DNA of 64,000 nt from Streptomyces sp. TSRI0107 (lineage in GTDB: Bacteria; Actinomycetota; Actinomycetes; Streptomycetales; Streptomycetaceae): NCBI RefSeq assembly GCF_001905845.1, contig NZ_LIVZ01000012.1, positions 248,001-312,000 on the forward strand. Reading direction: 5' to 3'. The position numbers and the translations under genes are program-made. How positions within the stretch are numbered: the first letter of the stretch is position 1; each line of letters starts with the position of its first letter. Below, piece by piece: positions 1-10,718 of this stretch. The notes under the pieces are model-generated. The model saw nothing but the letters and a program-made list of their open reading frames with translations. It had not been told where the DNA came from and did not search any database.

Positions 1-1359
1 GGCACCCTCGCCGAGGCCGAGAAACTGATCGCCGAAGCCCGCGAACTGGGCATCCGCACCATCGTCGACATCGTCCCCAACCACGTCTCCGACCAGCACC
101 CCTGGTTCCGGGCCGCGCTCGCCGCCGGCCCCGGCAGCCCAGAACGCGAACTGTTCCACTTCCGGCCCGGACGCGGCGAGAACGGCGAACTGCCGCCCAA
201 CGACTGGCCGTCCCAGTTCGCCGGACCCACCTGGACCCGCGTCCCCGACGGCGAGTGGTACCTGCACCTGTTCACCCCCGAACAGCCCGACCTCAACTGG
301 GCCCACCCCACCGTCCGGCAGGAACACGAGGACGTGCTGCGCTTCTGGTTCGAACGCGGCGTCGCCGGCGTCCGCATCGACTCCGCCGCCCTCCTCGCGA
401 AGGACCCCGCGCTGCCCGACTTCCAGGAGGGCACCGGCCCCCACCCGTTCATCGACCGGGACGAACTCCACGACATCTACCGCTCCTGGCGGGCCGTCGC
501 CGACGAGTTCGGCGGCGTGTTCGTGGGGGAGGTGTGGCTGCCCGACGCCGAACGCTTCGCCCGCTACCTCCGGCCCGACGAACTGCACACCGCGTTCAAC
601 TTCAACTTCCTCACCTGCCCCTGGGACGCGGACCGGCTGCGCCGCGCCATCGACGACACCCTCGCCGAACACGCCCCGGTCGGCGCCCCCGCCACCTGGG
701 TCCTGTGCAACCACGACGTGACCCGCACGGTGACCCGCTACGGCCGCGCGGACACCGCCTTCGACTTCGCCACCAAGGCCTTCGGCACCCCGACCGACCT
801 CACCCTCGGCACCCGCCGCGCCCGCGCCGCCGCCCTGCTGACCCTGGCCCTGCCCGGATCGGTCTACGTCTACCAGGGCGAGGAACTCGGCCTGCCCGAG
901 GCCGACATCCCCCTGGACCGCGTCCAGGACCCGATGCACTTCCGTTCCGGCGGCACGGACCCGGGCCGCGACGGCTGCCGGGTACCCCTGCCCTGGGCCG
1001 CCGGTGAACCGCACTGCGGCTTCGGCGCGCAGACACCGCCCTGGCTGCCCCAGCCGGACACCTGGCCTAACTACGCGGCCGACCGCCAGGCCGCGGACCC
1101 CGACTCGATGCTCACCCTCTACCGGCGGGCCATCCGCCTGCGGCGCGCCACCGAAGGCCTCGGCGACGGCCCCCTCACCTGGCTCCCCGCCCCCGACGGG
1201 GTCCTCGCCTTCGCCCGCCCGCACGGCCTGACCTGCGTGGTCAACCTCTCGGCGGCCCCCGTCGACCTGCCCGCCCACAGCGCCCTCCTGCTCGCCAGCG
1301 GACCGCTCGACGGCGACGCACGGCTGCCCCAGGACACCGCCGTCTGGCTGCGCTCCTGA
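1..1359 (+). CDS. Glycoside hydrolase family 13 alpha-glucosidase (5' end outside window)
   Basis: The reading frame is open from base 1, so the N-terminus lies upstream; 452 codons are visible. The four GH13 conserved regions are present in order: DIVPNH, then GVRIDSA with the nucleophile Asp near visible residue 127, FVGEVW with the acid/base Glu near 177, and CNHD with the transition-state Asp near 239. A short beta-sandwich-like tail follows. The order and spacing fit oligo-1,6-glucosidase/maltase-type enzymes that hydrolyse alpha-glucosides to glucose in the cytoplasm. Exact substrate cannot be read; trehalose synthase or sucrose hydrolase are less likely alternatives. The stop codon lies inside a hairpin shared with the convergent DUF3618 gene. 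Confidence 0.93.
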   Translation, partial: GTLAEAEKLIAEARELGIRTIVDIVPNHVSDQHPWFRAALAAGPGSPERELFHFRPGRGENGELPPNDWPSQFAGPTWTRVPDGEWYLHLFTPEQPDLNWAHPTVRQEHEDVLRFWFERGVAGVRIDSAALLAKDPALPDFQEGTGPHPFIDRDELHDIYRSWRAVADEFGGVFVGEVWLPDAERFARYLRPDELHTAFNFNFLTCPWDADRLRRAIDDTLAEHAPVGAPATWVLCNHDVTRTVTRYGRADTAFDFATKAFGTPTDLTLGTRRARAAALLTLALPGSVYVYQGEELGLPEADIPLDRVQDPMHFRSGGTDPGRDGCRVPLPWAAGEPHCGFGAQTPPWLPQPDTWPNYAADRQAADPDSMLTLYRRAIRLRRATEGLGDGPLTWLPAPDGVLAFARPHGLTCVVNLSAAPVDLPAHSALLLASGPLDGDARLPQDTAVWLRS

Positions 1360-1420
1360 CAGCACGCCGACCCGGGAGGGCCCACGGAAGGTGCCCGCCC
1401 GGGTCGGTACGCGCTGTCAG
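1356..1420. terminator. Bidirectional hairpin between convergent genes
   Basis: CTGACAGC (1356-1363) pairs with GCTGTCAG (1413-1420), and CCGACCCGGG (1367-1376) pairs with CCCGGGTCGG (1398-1407). The stop codons of both convergent genes lie inside the outer stem. No U-tract is needed in actinomycete terminators of this kind. Confidence 0.7.
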
Positions 1421-1875
1421 CCCCGCCCGCCGCCGCTCCGGCGGCAGACCAGCCAGACCGCCATGGCCGCGCCCGCGACCGCCAGCAGCAGCGTGCGGTG
1501 GTCCCGGGCCAGCCGGGTCCCCTCGGCGGTCGTGTGCCGCACCTGCTCGGGTGCCTTCTCCTCCCACACCCGACCGGCCCGGGCGGCCGTCTCCCGGGCC
1601 TGCCCGGCTGCCTGGGAGGCCTTGTCCTTGACCGGTTCGGGCAGCTTGTCCTGAACCTGGTGGGCCACTTCGGCGGCCTTGGCCCGGAGCTCACCGGCCT
1701 TCGCCGCGGCCTGCTCCCTGACCTCCGCGGCCTTCTCCTGCGCGCGGCTCTTCACGTCGCTCTTCGCCGCGATCGCCTCGACCGTGTCCCCGAGCTCGCT
1801 CCGGGTCCGCGCCACCTGCTCGCGCAGCTCCTCGGGGCTCGGGGCTGTCTTCTTGCCGTGGGACGGCTCGCTCAT
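1417..1875 (-). CDS. DUF3618 family protein with long helical region and one C-terminal TM segment
   Basis: A 152-aa protein. The N-terminus, with LREQVARTRSELGDTVEAIA at about residues 17-36, is the hallmark of DUF3618. It is followed by an Ala/Glu/Lys-rich amphipathic helix (about 40-115) and a single membrane span near residues 129-143 ending in Arg/Gly. The family is usually small membrane-anchored coiled-coil proteins found beside holin-like DUF1469 genes, often induced by stress; the biochemical function is unknown. The start codon overlaps the stop of the upstream gene by 4 bp (ATGA), so the two are translationally coupled. Confidence 0.85.
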   Translation of the reverse strand: MSEPSHGKKTAPSPEELREQVARTRSELGDTVEAIAAKSDVKSRAQEKAAEVREQAAAKAGELRAKAAEVAHQVQDKLPEPVKDKASQAAGQARETAARAGRVWEEKAPEQVRHTTAEGTRLARDHRTLLLAVAGAAMAVWLVCRRSGGGRG

Positions 1876-2309
1876 CGGTGCGCGCTCTCCTTGATCTCGG
1901 CCACATCGGCCTTCACGTTCTCGATCGTCTGCTCCGGCACGGGCGGCGCGGCCCGGCCCACCTGCTTCCTGCCGCTCATCGCCATGACCGCGGCGATCAC
2001 ACCCAGCACCACGGTCACGATCAGCGCCGCCGCCCACACGGGCAGCGGGATCGCCAGAGCCGCGATCACCGTGGCGACCAGCGCCTGGAGCGTCAGGAAG
2101 CCGACGACGCCGGCGCCGCCGAACAGTCCGCCTCCCTTGCCGTAGCGCCGGCCCTTCTCCTTCATCTCCGCCTGCGCCAGGCGCAGCTCGCCGCGGACCA
2201 GCTCCGTCAGCTGCTGCGACGCCCGCTGCACCAGCTCGCTCACCGGTTCCTGGCCGGGGTGCTGTGCCTCCTGGCCGGGTGCGGTGCGATGCGACCGCGT
2301 ACTGAACAC
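1872..2309 (-). CDS. Holin-superfamily-III-like (DUF1469) membrane protein
   Basis: A 145-aa protein. An N-terminal amphipathic helix containing LVQRASQQLTELVRGELRLA precedes two close transmembrane helices (about residues 63-83 and 90-110) and a short charged tail. This is the standard layout of the phage-holin-like DUF1469 family in actinobacteria, which is not a prophage gene in this context. The GTG start at 2309 is chosen because a strong GGGAGG lies 8 nt upstream; an in-frame ATG further upstream lacks one. It is co-transcribed with the DUF3618 gene. Function unknown; probable envelope-stress module. Confidence 0.8.
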   Translation of the reverse strand: MFSTRSHRTAPGQEAQHPGQEPVSELVQRASQQLTELVRGELRLAQAEMKEKGRRYGKGGGLFGGAGVVGFLTLQALVATVIAALAIPLPVWAAALIVTVVLGVIAAVMAMSGRKQVGRAAPPVPEQTIENVKADVAEIKESAHR

Positions 2310-2415
2310 GGCGATCACCTCCCATCGGTCTCGTGTCCGGGACCGGCCGTGCCGCCGCGCTCGGTCCCGCGCCGAGTGCGCGAGTACCCCGGACGGTCCG
2401 CCGCCCACCTCCCGA

Positions 2416-3573
2416 TCAGCGTCCGACCAGTTGGTCGGCCAGCCGGCGCGCCTGGGTCAGCAGCGTGCCGTACGTCGCCAGCGCGTCCGGGTCGTCGGGC
2501 ACCGCGCCGAGCAGCCGCTGCCGCAGGCCGGCCAGGGTGCGGTCCAGCTCCTCGACCACCTCGCGCAGCTCCCGGTCCGCCCGCCGGTCCGCCCCGCCCG
2601 GCGCGAACCGGCTGGTGGTGTAGAGCCGGACGGCCCGGGCGCTGCGGCGCAGGAATTCGGCGTACGGCTCGGTGACATGCGGGCCCGGCCGGGGCGCTCC
2701 CCGCTCGCCGTCACAGGACTCCAGCACCGCCCGGGTGACGCCCGCGGTGTGGACGGCGACGTGGTCGAGGACGGTGACCGCGTCGTCGTGGTCCTCCGGT
2801 CCGGGCGAGGCCGTACCACGGTCACGGCGCCGGGGGTTGGCCCACAGGCTTTCCCGGCTCCAGCCGACCGCCGAACGCGCCTGCTCCACCAGCCGGCCCA
2901 GGCGCAGCGCCCGCTCGTGCGCGGCACCGGCCGCCTGCGCGTCCCAGTCCCCGGCGGCCAGCCCGTCGGCGACCGAGTCGAGGATCTCCTGCGCCTCGCG
3001 GGCCGCGTCCTCGAGCGCGGCCCGCGAGCTGCGCAGATACACCGGGGGCCGGACCAGCGCGTTCACCAGGATGCCCACGACCGCGCCGAAGACCGCCTCC
3101 GCGATCCGGGCCGCCGAACCGGCGATCGTGACCGGCTGCATGGTCAGCACGAACAGGGCGCCGGTGGCCGCGTAGATCCCCTGGCTGCCGAGCCGCCGCC
3201 AGTTCCCCAGCAGCACCGCCGCCGGCAGCACCAAGCCCATCGCCAACATCGTGGAGTCCAGCAGCAGGGCGGTGCCGGTGGCCACGACCGTCCCGGTGGC
3301 GATGGCCGCCACCTGCTGGAGGCCGTGCGCGATCGACCGGTACACCGTCGACTCCACCAGCACGATCGCCACCCACGGCGCGACGAACGCCATCGGCGCG
3401 CCCAGCCACCAGCCCGCGACAGCCCAGGCCAGACAGGCGGCCAGCGCCGCCTTGCCGGCCTGTACCGCCAGGTCGCGTTCCCGGCCCGGTTCCGTCCACG
3501 CCCGGCGAAGCGCCTCGCCGACCGCCCGCACACCGCGCGGGACACCCTGTAGAGCTCGTCGAAATCCCTGCAT
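2416..3573 (-). CDS. FUSC / aromatic acid exporter family membrane protein
   Basis: A 385-aa protein. After a basic N-terminal 35 residues come about six hydrophobic segments (roughly residues 38-175), including MAFVAPWVAIVLVESTVYRS and the ALFVLTMQP region. A long hydrophilic helical C-terminal domain rich in Arg/Glu/Ala follows. This arrangement, with a short TM block then a cytoplasmic helical domain, matches FUSC/ArAE-like proteins (COG4129-type), which include efflux components for aromatic acids. The transported substrate is not deducible. It may belong to the same envelope-stress group as the two genes downstream, separated by 106 bp. Confidence 0.75.
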   Translation of the reverse strand: MQGFRRALQGVPRGVRAVGEALRRAWTEPGRERDLAVQAGKAALAACLAWAVAGWWLGAPMAFVAPWVAIVLVESTVYRSIAHGLQQVAAIATGTVVATGTALLLDSTMLAMGLVLPAAVLLGNWRRLGSQGIYAATGALFVLTMQPVTIAGSAARIAEAVFGAVVGILVNALVRPPVYLRSSRAALEDAAREAQEILDSVADGLAAGDWDAQAAGAAHERALRLGRLVEQARSAVGWSRESLWANPRRRDRGTASPGPEDHDDAVTVLDHVAVHTAGVTRAVLESCDGERGAPRPGPHVTEPYAEFLRRSARAVRLYTTSRFAPGGADRRADRELREVVEELDRTLAGLRQRLLGAVPDDPDALATYGTLLTQARRLADQLVGR

Positions 3574-3645
3574 CAGGAGCCAGGTGCCACATCTGCCGGG
3601 ATGAATGCAGCCGGATCCGCGGCGGGCCTCCCGCTCGCCGTCGCC

Positions 3646-4638
3646 CTACCCGAGCGACCGGAGCCCGGCGGCGGCCTCGGTGAGGCTGCGGCGGGCGAAG
3701 TCCAGATGATCGGCGCCGTACCCGCGCGGACCGCACTCGACGACGAGCAGCAGGCCCAGGTAGAGGCGGTACAGGGCCAGGCGGTGCCGGAAGGCCGGGG
3801 TGAAGTCGAGGGTGCCGCCGGCCTCGGTGTAGCCGGCGACCAGATCGCTGTCCGGGCCGGTGTCGCCTCCGAACGCCAAGGAGACCAGTTCGGCGGCCGG
3901 GTCTCCCCAGAACGCCCGCTCGTGGTCGATGAGCCCGGTGATCCCGGCGGGCCCGCCGTCGTCGGCGCCGGCGACGAAGATGTTGCCCGGCCACAGGTCG
4001 AAGTGGACCAGCCGGGGCTCGGTGACCTCGTCCAGCGCGTCCCCGCCCTCGGCCACCAGGGCGCGTATCCGGTCGGGCGGCACGTCCAGCGGGGACCGCC
4101 AGCGCCCGGCGTCGTCGAGGAGCGCGTCGACCATCGCGGCGAAGGCGGTTCGCCAGCGCGGGGCCGAGAGCGCCGACTCGGCGGCCGGGTAGCCGAACCG
4201 GCCGTCCGGCGGGGTCAGGGTGTGCAGACGGGCGGTGATCGCGCCCAGTTCCCGGCGCAGTGCCGCCTCGGTGCCGGGCGACAGCCGGGCGGCCGCCCGG
4301 TCCCAGGGCAGGCCCGTCAGGACCGAGAGGGCGAGGAAGTCCTCTCCGGCGTGGAGCAGCGCGGGGGAGGGCACGCCACCGCCCGGAAGGTCCGCGATAC
4401 GCCGGTAGACCATGGCCTCCGTCGCCATGATGCCGCGTTCGTAGCGCAGGACCGCGGCGTCGGCGGGCGGGGCGAGTTTGACGACGGCCGGCCTGCCGTC
4501 GTCGAGGAGGACGCGGTAGGCCGTGTTGAACCAGCCGTCGGTCAGCTCGCGCTGCACCCGGCACCCCGTGCCGGTGGCCGCGCGCAGCAGCCGGTCGAGC
4601 TCGTCGGGAGAGACGCGGCGCTTGGTCAGGCTCTGCAT
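3646..4638 (-). CDS. Aminoglycoside phosphotransferase (APH) family kinase-fold protein
   Basis: A 330-aa protein of the size usual for APH/fructosamine-kinase-like enzymes. It shows the nucleotide-binding Lys in AVVKLAPP (about residue 54), the catalytic loop VHFDLWPGNIF with Asp and Asn (about 214-224), and the metal-binding Asp in LIDHERAFWGDP. These indicate ATP-dependent phosphotransfer to a small-molecule hydroxyl. Many streptomycete members are not antibiotic-resistance enzymes, so resistance should not be assumed. It starts at ATG 4638; a 12-bp palindrome lies about 55 bp upstream. It is separated by 72 bp from the FUSC gene downstream. Confidence 0.85.
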   Translation of the reverse strand: MQSLTKRRVSPDELDRLLRAATGTGCRVQRELTDGWFNTAYRVLLDDGRPAVVKLAPPADAAVLRYERGIMATEAMVYRRIADLPGGGVPSPALLHAGEDFLALSVLTGLPWDRAAARLSPGTEAALRRELGAITARLHTLTPPDGRFGYPAAESALSAPRWRTAFAAMVDALLDDAGRWRSPLDVPPDRIRALVAEGGDALDEVTEPRLVHFDLWPGNIFVAGADDGGPAGITGLIDHERAFWGDPAAELVSLAFGGDTGPDSDLVAGYTEAGGTLDFTPAFRHRLALYRLYLGLLLVVECGPRGYGADHLDFARRSLTEAAAGLRSLG

Positions 4639-4692
4639 GAGGGCACGCTTTCGGACGTCCGGGTCTGGGCGATGCGGGCGGGGCCGCGGTGC

Positions 4693-4704
4693 GGGAGCGC
4701 TCCC
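4693..4704. promoter_or_regulatory. LacI/CebR-like palindromic operator
   Basis: GGGAGCGCTCCC is a perfect palindrome in the divergent region between the APH-family gene and the small conserved gene. With its right flank (A) it matches 13 of 14 bases of TGGGAGCGCTCCCA, the known CebR cello-oligosaccharide repressor box of Streptomyces. No cellulose or cellobiose gene is adjacent, so the target is uncertain. Confidence 0.45.
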
Positions 4705-4919
4705 ATGATGCCGGAAGCACCCGCGGGCGGGGTGCGGTGAGTGAGATGATCTCGCGGTGGCCGGGGTGACGACCGACGGAAGGGACGATCGTGGGAGCGG
4801 CCGGTCCCGGCCCGGGCCGGTGCGCCCGCCGGGGGTCGGCGATACTGATCACCGCACACCCGTCACACACCCAGCCCGCGCCACCGCCGCCGAACGAAGC
4901 AGAGGAAAGCAGACCCACC

Positions 4920-5096
4920 GTGTTCCAGGAGACCCCGATCTACAGCCGCCTCATCGCCGAACGCGGTGACATCCCCCTTCAGGTGCGCAGCGAGGCCGAC
5001 CGCATACGCCGCGACCTGGAGGCCGTGATGCGCGTCGCCCCGAGCCCCGCCTCCGGCCTTCCCGGCCAGCTGGGCTTCCCCGGCCCGCCCCGGTGA
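4920..5096 (+). CDS. Small conserved actinobacterial protein, 58 aa
   Basis: From a GTG start at 4920, with a purine-rich AGAGGAAAG upstream, the product begins with FQETPIYSRLIAERGDIP and continues with a charged helix (VRSEADRIRRDLEAVM) and a Gly/Pro tail. I recognise this N-terminal pattern as a small hypothetical family common in streptomycetes. No catalytic motif, signal peptide or membrane span is seen. Longer upstream in-frame starts would add a low-complexity Pro/Arg stretch and are less likely. Function unknown. Confidence 0.65.
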   Translation: MFQETPIYSRLIAERGDIPLQVRSEADRIRRDLEAVMRVAPSPASGLPGQLGFPGPPR

Positions 5097-5352
5097 CATG
5101 ACGCGCCGTCAGGGCACCCCGGGCTGAGCGGCACCACCGCGCCTGCCGTGCCCGGCAGAAGCAGGAGCACCGTCGCGAGGCGGCCGGCGGCCACGGCCCA
5201 CAGGCCGCTCGCCGGCTCCGCCCCCACGTAGCGCACAGCCACCGGGAGAGCATCCGTCCGGGTCCGCCCCGAGCCATCGGGTGTAGGCTGACATCCGTTC
5301 GTGTACATGCCGCATCAGCGGCGCAGATCGAGACATCAGGGAGGTGAGGTCG
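5097..5352. other. Intergenic region with no supported gene
   Basis: Together with the short leader ORF at 5353-5418 and the following 83 bases, this makes a gap of about 400 bp before the GNAT gene. I see no convincing coding sequence on either strand; several reverse frames are open only because of the base composition. Promoter elements for the GNAT gene are expected near 5280-5330, but none is unambiguous. Confidence 0.5.
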
Positions 5353-5418
5353 ATGACCGCGCTCAAGGCCACCACGCACAGCGTCCGGGTCTCCCTCACG
5401 TCCCCGGTCGTGGCCTGA
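5353..5418 (+). CDS. Putative 21-aa leader peptide upstream of GNAT gene
   Basis: ATG at 5353 follows a very strong Shine-Dalgarno (GGGAGGTGAGG, 5339-5349) and encodes 21 residues, MTALKATTHSVRVSLTSPVV plus Ala. The sequence just after its stop (GACCTCA, 5417-5423, then CTCCTCC) can pair with TGAGGTC (5345-5351) and part of the Shine-Dalgarno. That arrangement would close the leader in a stem. The downstream GNAT gene lacks a strong ribosome binding site. The position and pairing suggest a cis-acting leader, but whether it is translated is unproven. Confidence 0.35.
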   Translation: MTALKATTHSVRVSLTSPVVA

Positions 5419-5501
5419 CCTCATCTCCTCCGCCCTCGCCGGGAGCGTGAGCTCGCGAGGCGTCCACACGAACGTCTCATCGAAACGGATCCTCATCCAT
5501 C

Positions 5502-6014
5502 ATGGGAAACCACTGGATCACGCGCGCCGAGACCGGCGCCGACATCCCCGCCATCCGTGAGATCGACCTCGCCGCCTTCCCGACGGCGCTGGAGGCCGAC
5601 CTCGTCGACGCCCTGCGCGCCGACCCGACCGCGTGGATCGACGGGCTGAACCTCGTCGCCGCCGACGAACGCGGACACCTCGTCGGCCACGCGCTCCTGA
5701 CCCGCTGTCACATCGGTGACGTCCCCGCCCTGTGCCTGGGCCCGGTCGCCGTCCGGCCCGAGCGGCAACGCGACGGCGCCGGAGCCGCGGCCGTACGCGC
5801 GGCCCTCCAGGCGGCCAAGGAGGCCGGCGAACACCACGTCGTCGTCCTGGGACATCCCGAGTACTACCCCCGGTTCGGCTTCGGCCGCGCCTCCGCGCAC
5901 GGCATCGGCGTGACCTTCGACGTCCCGGACGAGGCGCTGATGGCCCTCACCCTCGACGCCGGCCACCCGCTGCCCGGCGGAACCGTCCGCTACGCCGCGG
6001 CGTTCGGCGTCTGA
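5502..6014 (+). CDS. GNAT family N-acetyltransferase
   Basis: A 170-aa single-domain protein of the YhbS-like (COG3153) type. The acetyl-CoA binding region is visible as LGPVAVRPERQRDGAGAAAV (about residues 83-102), the family's usual V-x-P-x-x-Q-x-x-G-x-G/A signature. A later VVLGHPEYYPRFGF motif is typical of this subfamily. It transfers an acetyl group from acetyl-CoA to an amine of unknown identity, probably a small molecule. The ATG at 5502 has no good Shine-Dalgarno, consistent with control by the upstream 21-codon ORF. It is monocistronic, followed by an AraC regulator. Confidence 0.88.
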   Translation: MGNHWITRAETGADIPAIREIDLAAFPTALEADLVDALRADPTAWIDGLNLVAADERGHLVGHALLTRCHIGDVPALCLGPVAVRPERQRDGAGAAAVRAALQAAKEAGEHHVVVLGHPEYYPRFGFGRASAHGIGVTFDVPDEALMALTLDAGHPLPGGTVRYAAAFGV

Positions 6015-6177
6015 TCCGCGTCCGGACCACCTTCGCCGCGCGGGGGCGCCGCGCCGCCCCCGCGCGGCACCACAAGTGAGGCCGACCCGGCACCCGACCC
6101 GATCGGGCACAGGATGTCGGGTCGGGCGGGGCGGGCCGTTCATAGCGTGGTGAACGTCAAAAGGAAGGGGGCCGGGC

Positions 6178-7044
6178 GTGCTGGAGCGGCTCAACCAGGT
6201 CATGGAGCACATCGAGGGCCACCTCGACCAGTCGATCGACGTGGCCGGGCTGGCGCGGACCGCCGCCACCTCGGAGTACCACCTGCGCCGGATGTTCTCC
6301 GCGCTCGCGGGCATGCCGCTGTCGGAGTACATCCGGCGCCGCAGGCTCACGGTCGCGGGCGCCGAAGTGCTCGCGGGACACGAGTCGCTGCTGGAGACCG
6401 CGGTCCGCTACGGCTACGGCTCGGGTGAGGCGTTCGCGCGGGCGTTCCGCGTCATGCACGGCGTCGGCCCGGGCGAGGCCCGGCGCACGGGCGCCGCGCT
6501 CGTCGCCCAGCCACGGCTCACCTTCCGCCTCACCGTCGAAGGGAACAGCAGCATGCGATACCGCGTCGTGGACCGGCCGGACTTCACCGTCGTCGGCTTC
6601 AAGACCCGGGTGCCCCTGGTGCACTCGGGGCCGAACCAGGCGATCATCGACTTCGTGCGGGGTCTCGACCGCGAGGCCCTGGAGCGTCTGGAGAAGCTCG
6701 CGGACCAGGAGCCGCAGGGCATCGTCGCCGTCTGCGACGACCTGGACCCGAGCCGCGCCGAGGGCACGGAACTCGACTACTACCAGGGCGTCATCACCAC
6801 CGCCGCCGCCCCCGACGGCACCACGACCCTGGCCGTTCCGTCCGGCGCCTGGGCCGTGTTCACCGTCTCCGGACCGGCTCCGGAGGCGATCCAGACGCTG
6901 TGGCGGGACGTGTTCACCCAGTGGTTCCCGTCCAACCCGTACCGCGGCCGCCCCGGCCCGGAGATCCTGCGCACCCGCCTGTCGGCGGACGGCAGCGAGG
7001 CCGACGCCGAGCTGTGGCTGCCGGTGGAGCGGGAACAAGGATGA
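6178..7044 (+). CDS. AraC family regulator with C-terminal GyrI-like effector-binding domain
   Basis: A 288-aa protein. Two helix-turn-helix units of the AraC DNA-binding domain occupy about residues 1-105 at the N-terminus, with YHLRRMFSALAGMPLSEYIR and the second HTH around YGYGSGEAFARAFR. Residues 120-288 form a GyrI/AraE-type small-molecule binding domain ending ELWLPVE. This order (HTH first, effector domain last) is that of Rob/SoxS-like regulators that sense toxic compounds. The GTG start at 6178 has AGGAAGGGGG upstream. It is convergent with the UvrA-like gene across a hairpin terminator. Confidence 0.88.
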   Translation: MLERLNQVMEHIEGHLDQSIDVAGLARTAATSEYHLRRMFSALAGMPLSEYIRRRRLTVAGAEVLAGHESLLETAVRYGYGSGEAFARAFRVMHGVGPGEARRTGAALVAQPRLTFRLTVEGNSSMRYRVVDRPDFTVVGFKTRVPLVHSGPNQAIIDFVRGLDREALERLEKLADQEPQGIVAVCDDLDPSRAEGTELDYYQGVITTAAAPDGTTTLAVPSGAWAVFTVSGPAPEAIQTLWRDVFTQWFPSNPYRGRPGPEILRTRLSADGSEADAELWLPVEREQG

Positions 7045-7049
7045 GCGGA

Positions 7050-7080
7050 GCTTCAGCCGGCCGCGCGGGCCGGCTGAAGC
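7050..7080. terminator. Bidirectional terminator hairpin
   Basis: GCTTCAGCCGGCC (7050-7062) and GGCCGGCTGAAGC (7068-7080) form a perfect 13-bp stem with a 5-nt loop between the convergent AraC and UvrA-like genes. Confidence 0.8.
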
Positions 7081-7089
7081 CCCCTCCCG

Positions 7090-9474
<2,385 letters not shown>

Positions 9475-9525
9475 GGTCATCCTTCTCCATCTGTCTGGCG
9501 GACCGCGTTCGGGCGGTCTCCGTGC

Positions 9526-9549
9526 GCGCGGCCCTCGTCAGGGCCGCGC
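9526..9549 (-). terminator. Terminator hairpin after the AraC-VOC operon
   Basis: GCGCGGCCCT (9526-9535) pairs perfectly with AGGGCCGCGC (9540-9549) around a CGTC loop. It lies 32 bp past the VOC gene stop on the minus strand and before the UvrA-like gene. Confidence 0.65.
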
Positions 9550-9580
9550 CGTTCGCGGCGCGTGGCGGATCCGGGTGTGC

Positions 9581-9991
<411 letters not shown>

Positions 9992-10001
9992 GGCCGTCAC
10001 G

Positions 10002-10460
<459 letters not shown>

Positions 10461-10534
10461 CGTGCCACAGGGGCCGGACCCACGACCGGGTTCCGTGCCC
10501 ACGCGGGGACACGGAACCCGGCGGACCCGCCTTA

Positions 10535-10718
10535 GGCCCTGTCGTTTGGATCATCCCGGCGTCGCGGGGTCCGGCACGCACATCTGCCGCGTAGTCGTCA
10601 GTCGCCGACGCGCCGCGTCGACTCCCTCCTCCGCCTTGCAGCTGCACGCACCAGACCCCGCTCGACTCGGCCGGGACGCACCGTCCCTCACAGCCGGGCT
10701 GATCCAAACGACAGAGCC
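10535..10718. mobile_element. MITE-like element or IS remnant with 26-bp terminal inverted repeats
   Basis: The left end GGCCCTGTCGTTTGGATCAT and the inverted right end GGCTCTGTCGTTTGGATCAG agree over about 26 bp with two mismatches; both continue into CCCGGC. A TA dinucleotide flanks each end (TTAG on the left, CTAG on the right), the target pattern of IS5-family insertion. The roughly 184-bp element is too small for a transposase and has no credible ORF. The ends resemble those I associate with IS5-family elements of Streptomyces; this is from memory. It lies between the AraC gene and the pectate lyase stop codon. Confidence 0.72.

Noticed and set aside
1872..2309. Holin-like gene as a sign of prophage
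   Set aside because: This DUF1469 family is a common chromosomal actinobacterial gene; no phage genes surround it.
3646..4638. Aminoglycoside resistance gene
   Set aside because: Only general APH-fold motifs are visible; most chromosomal members in Streptomyces act on other small molecules.
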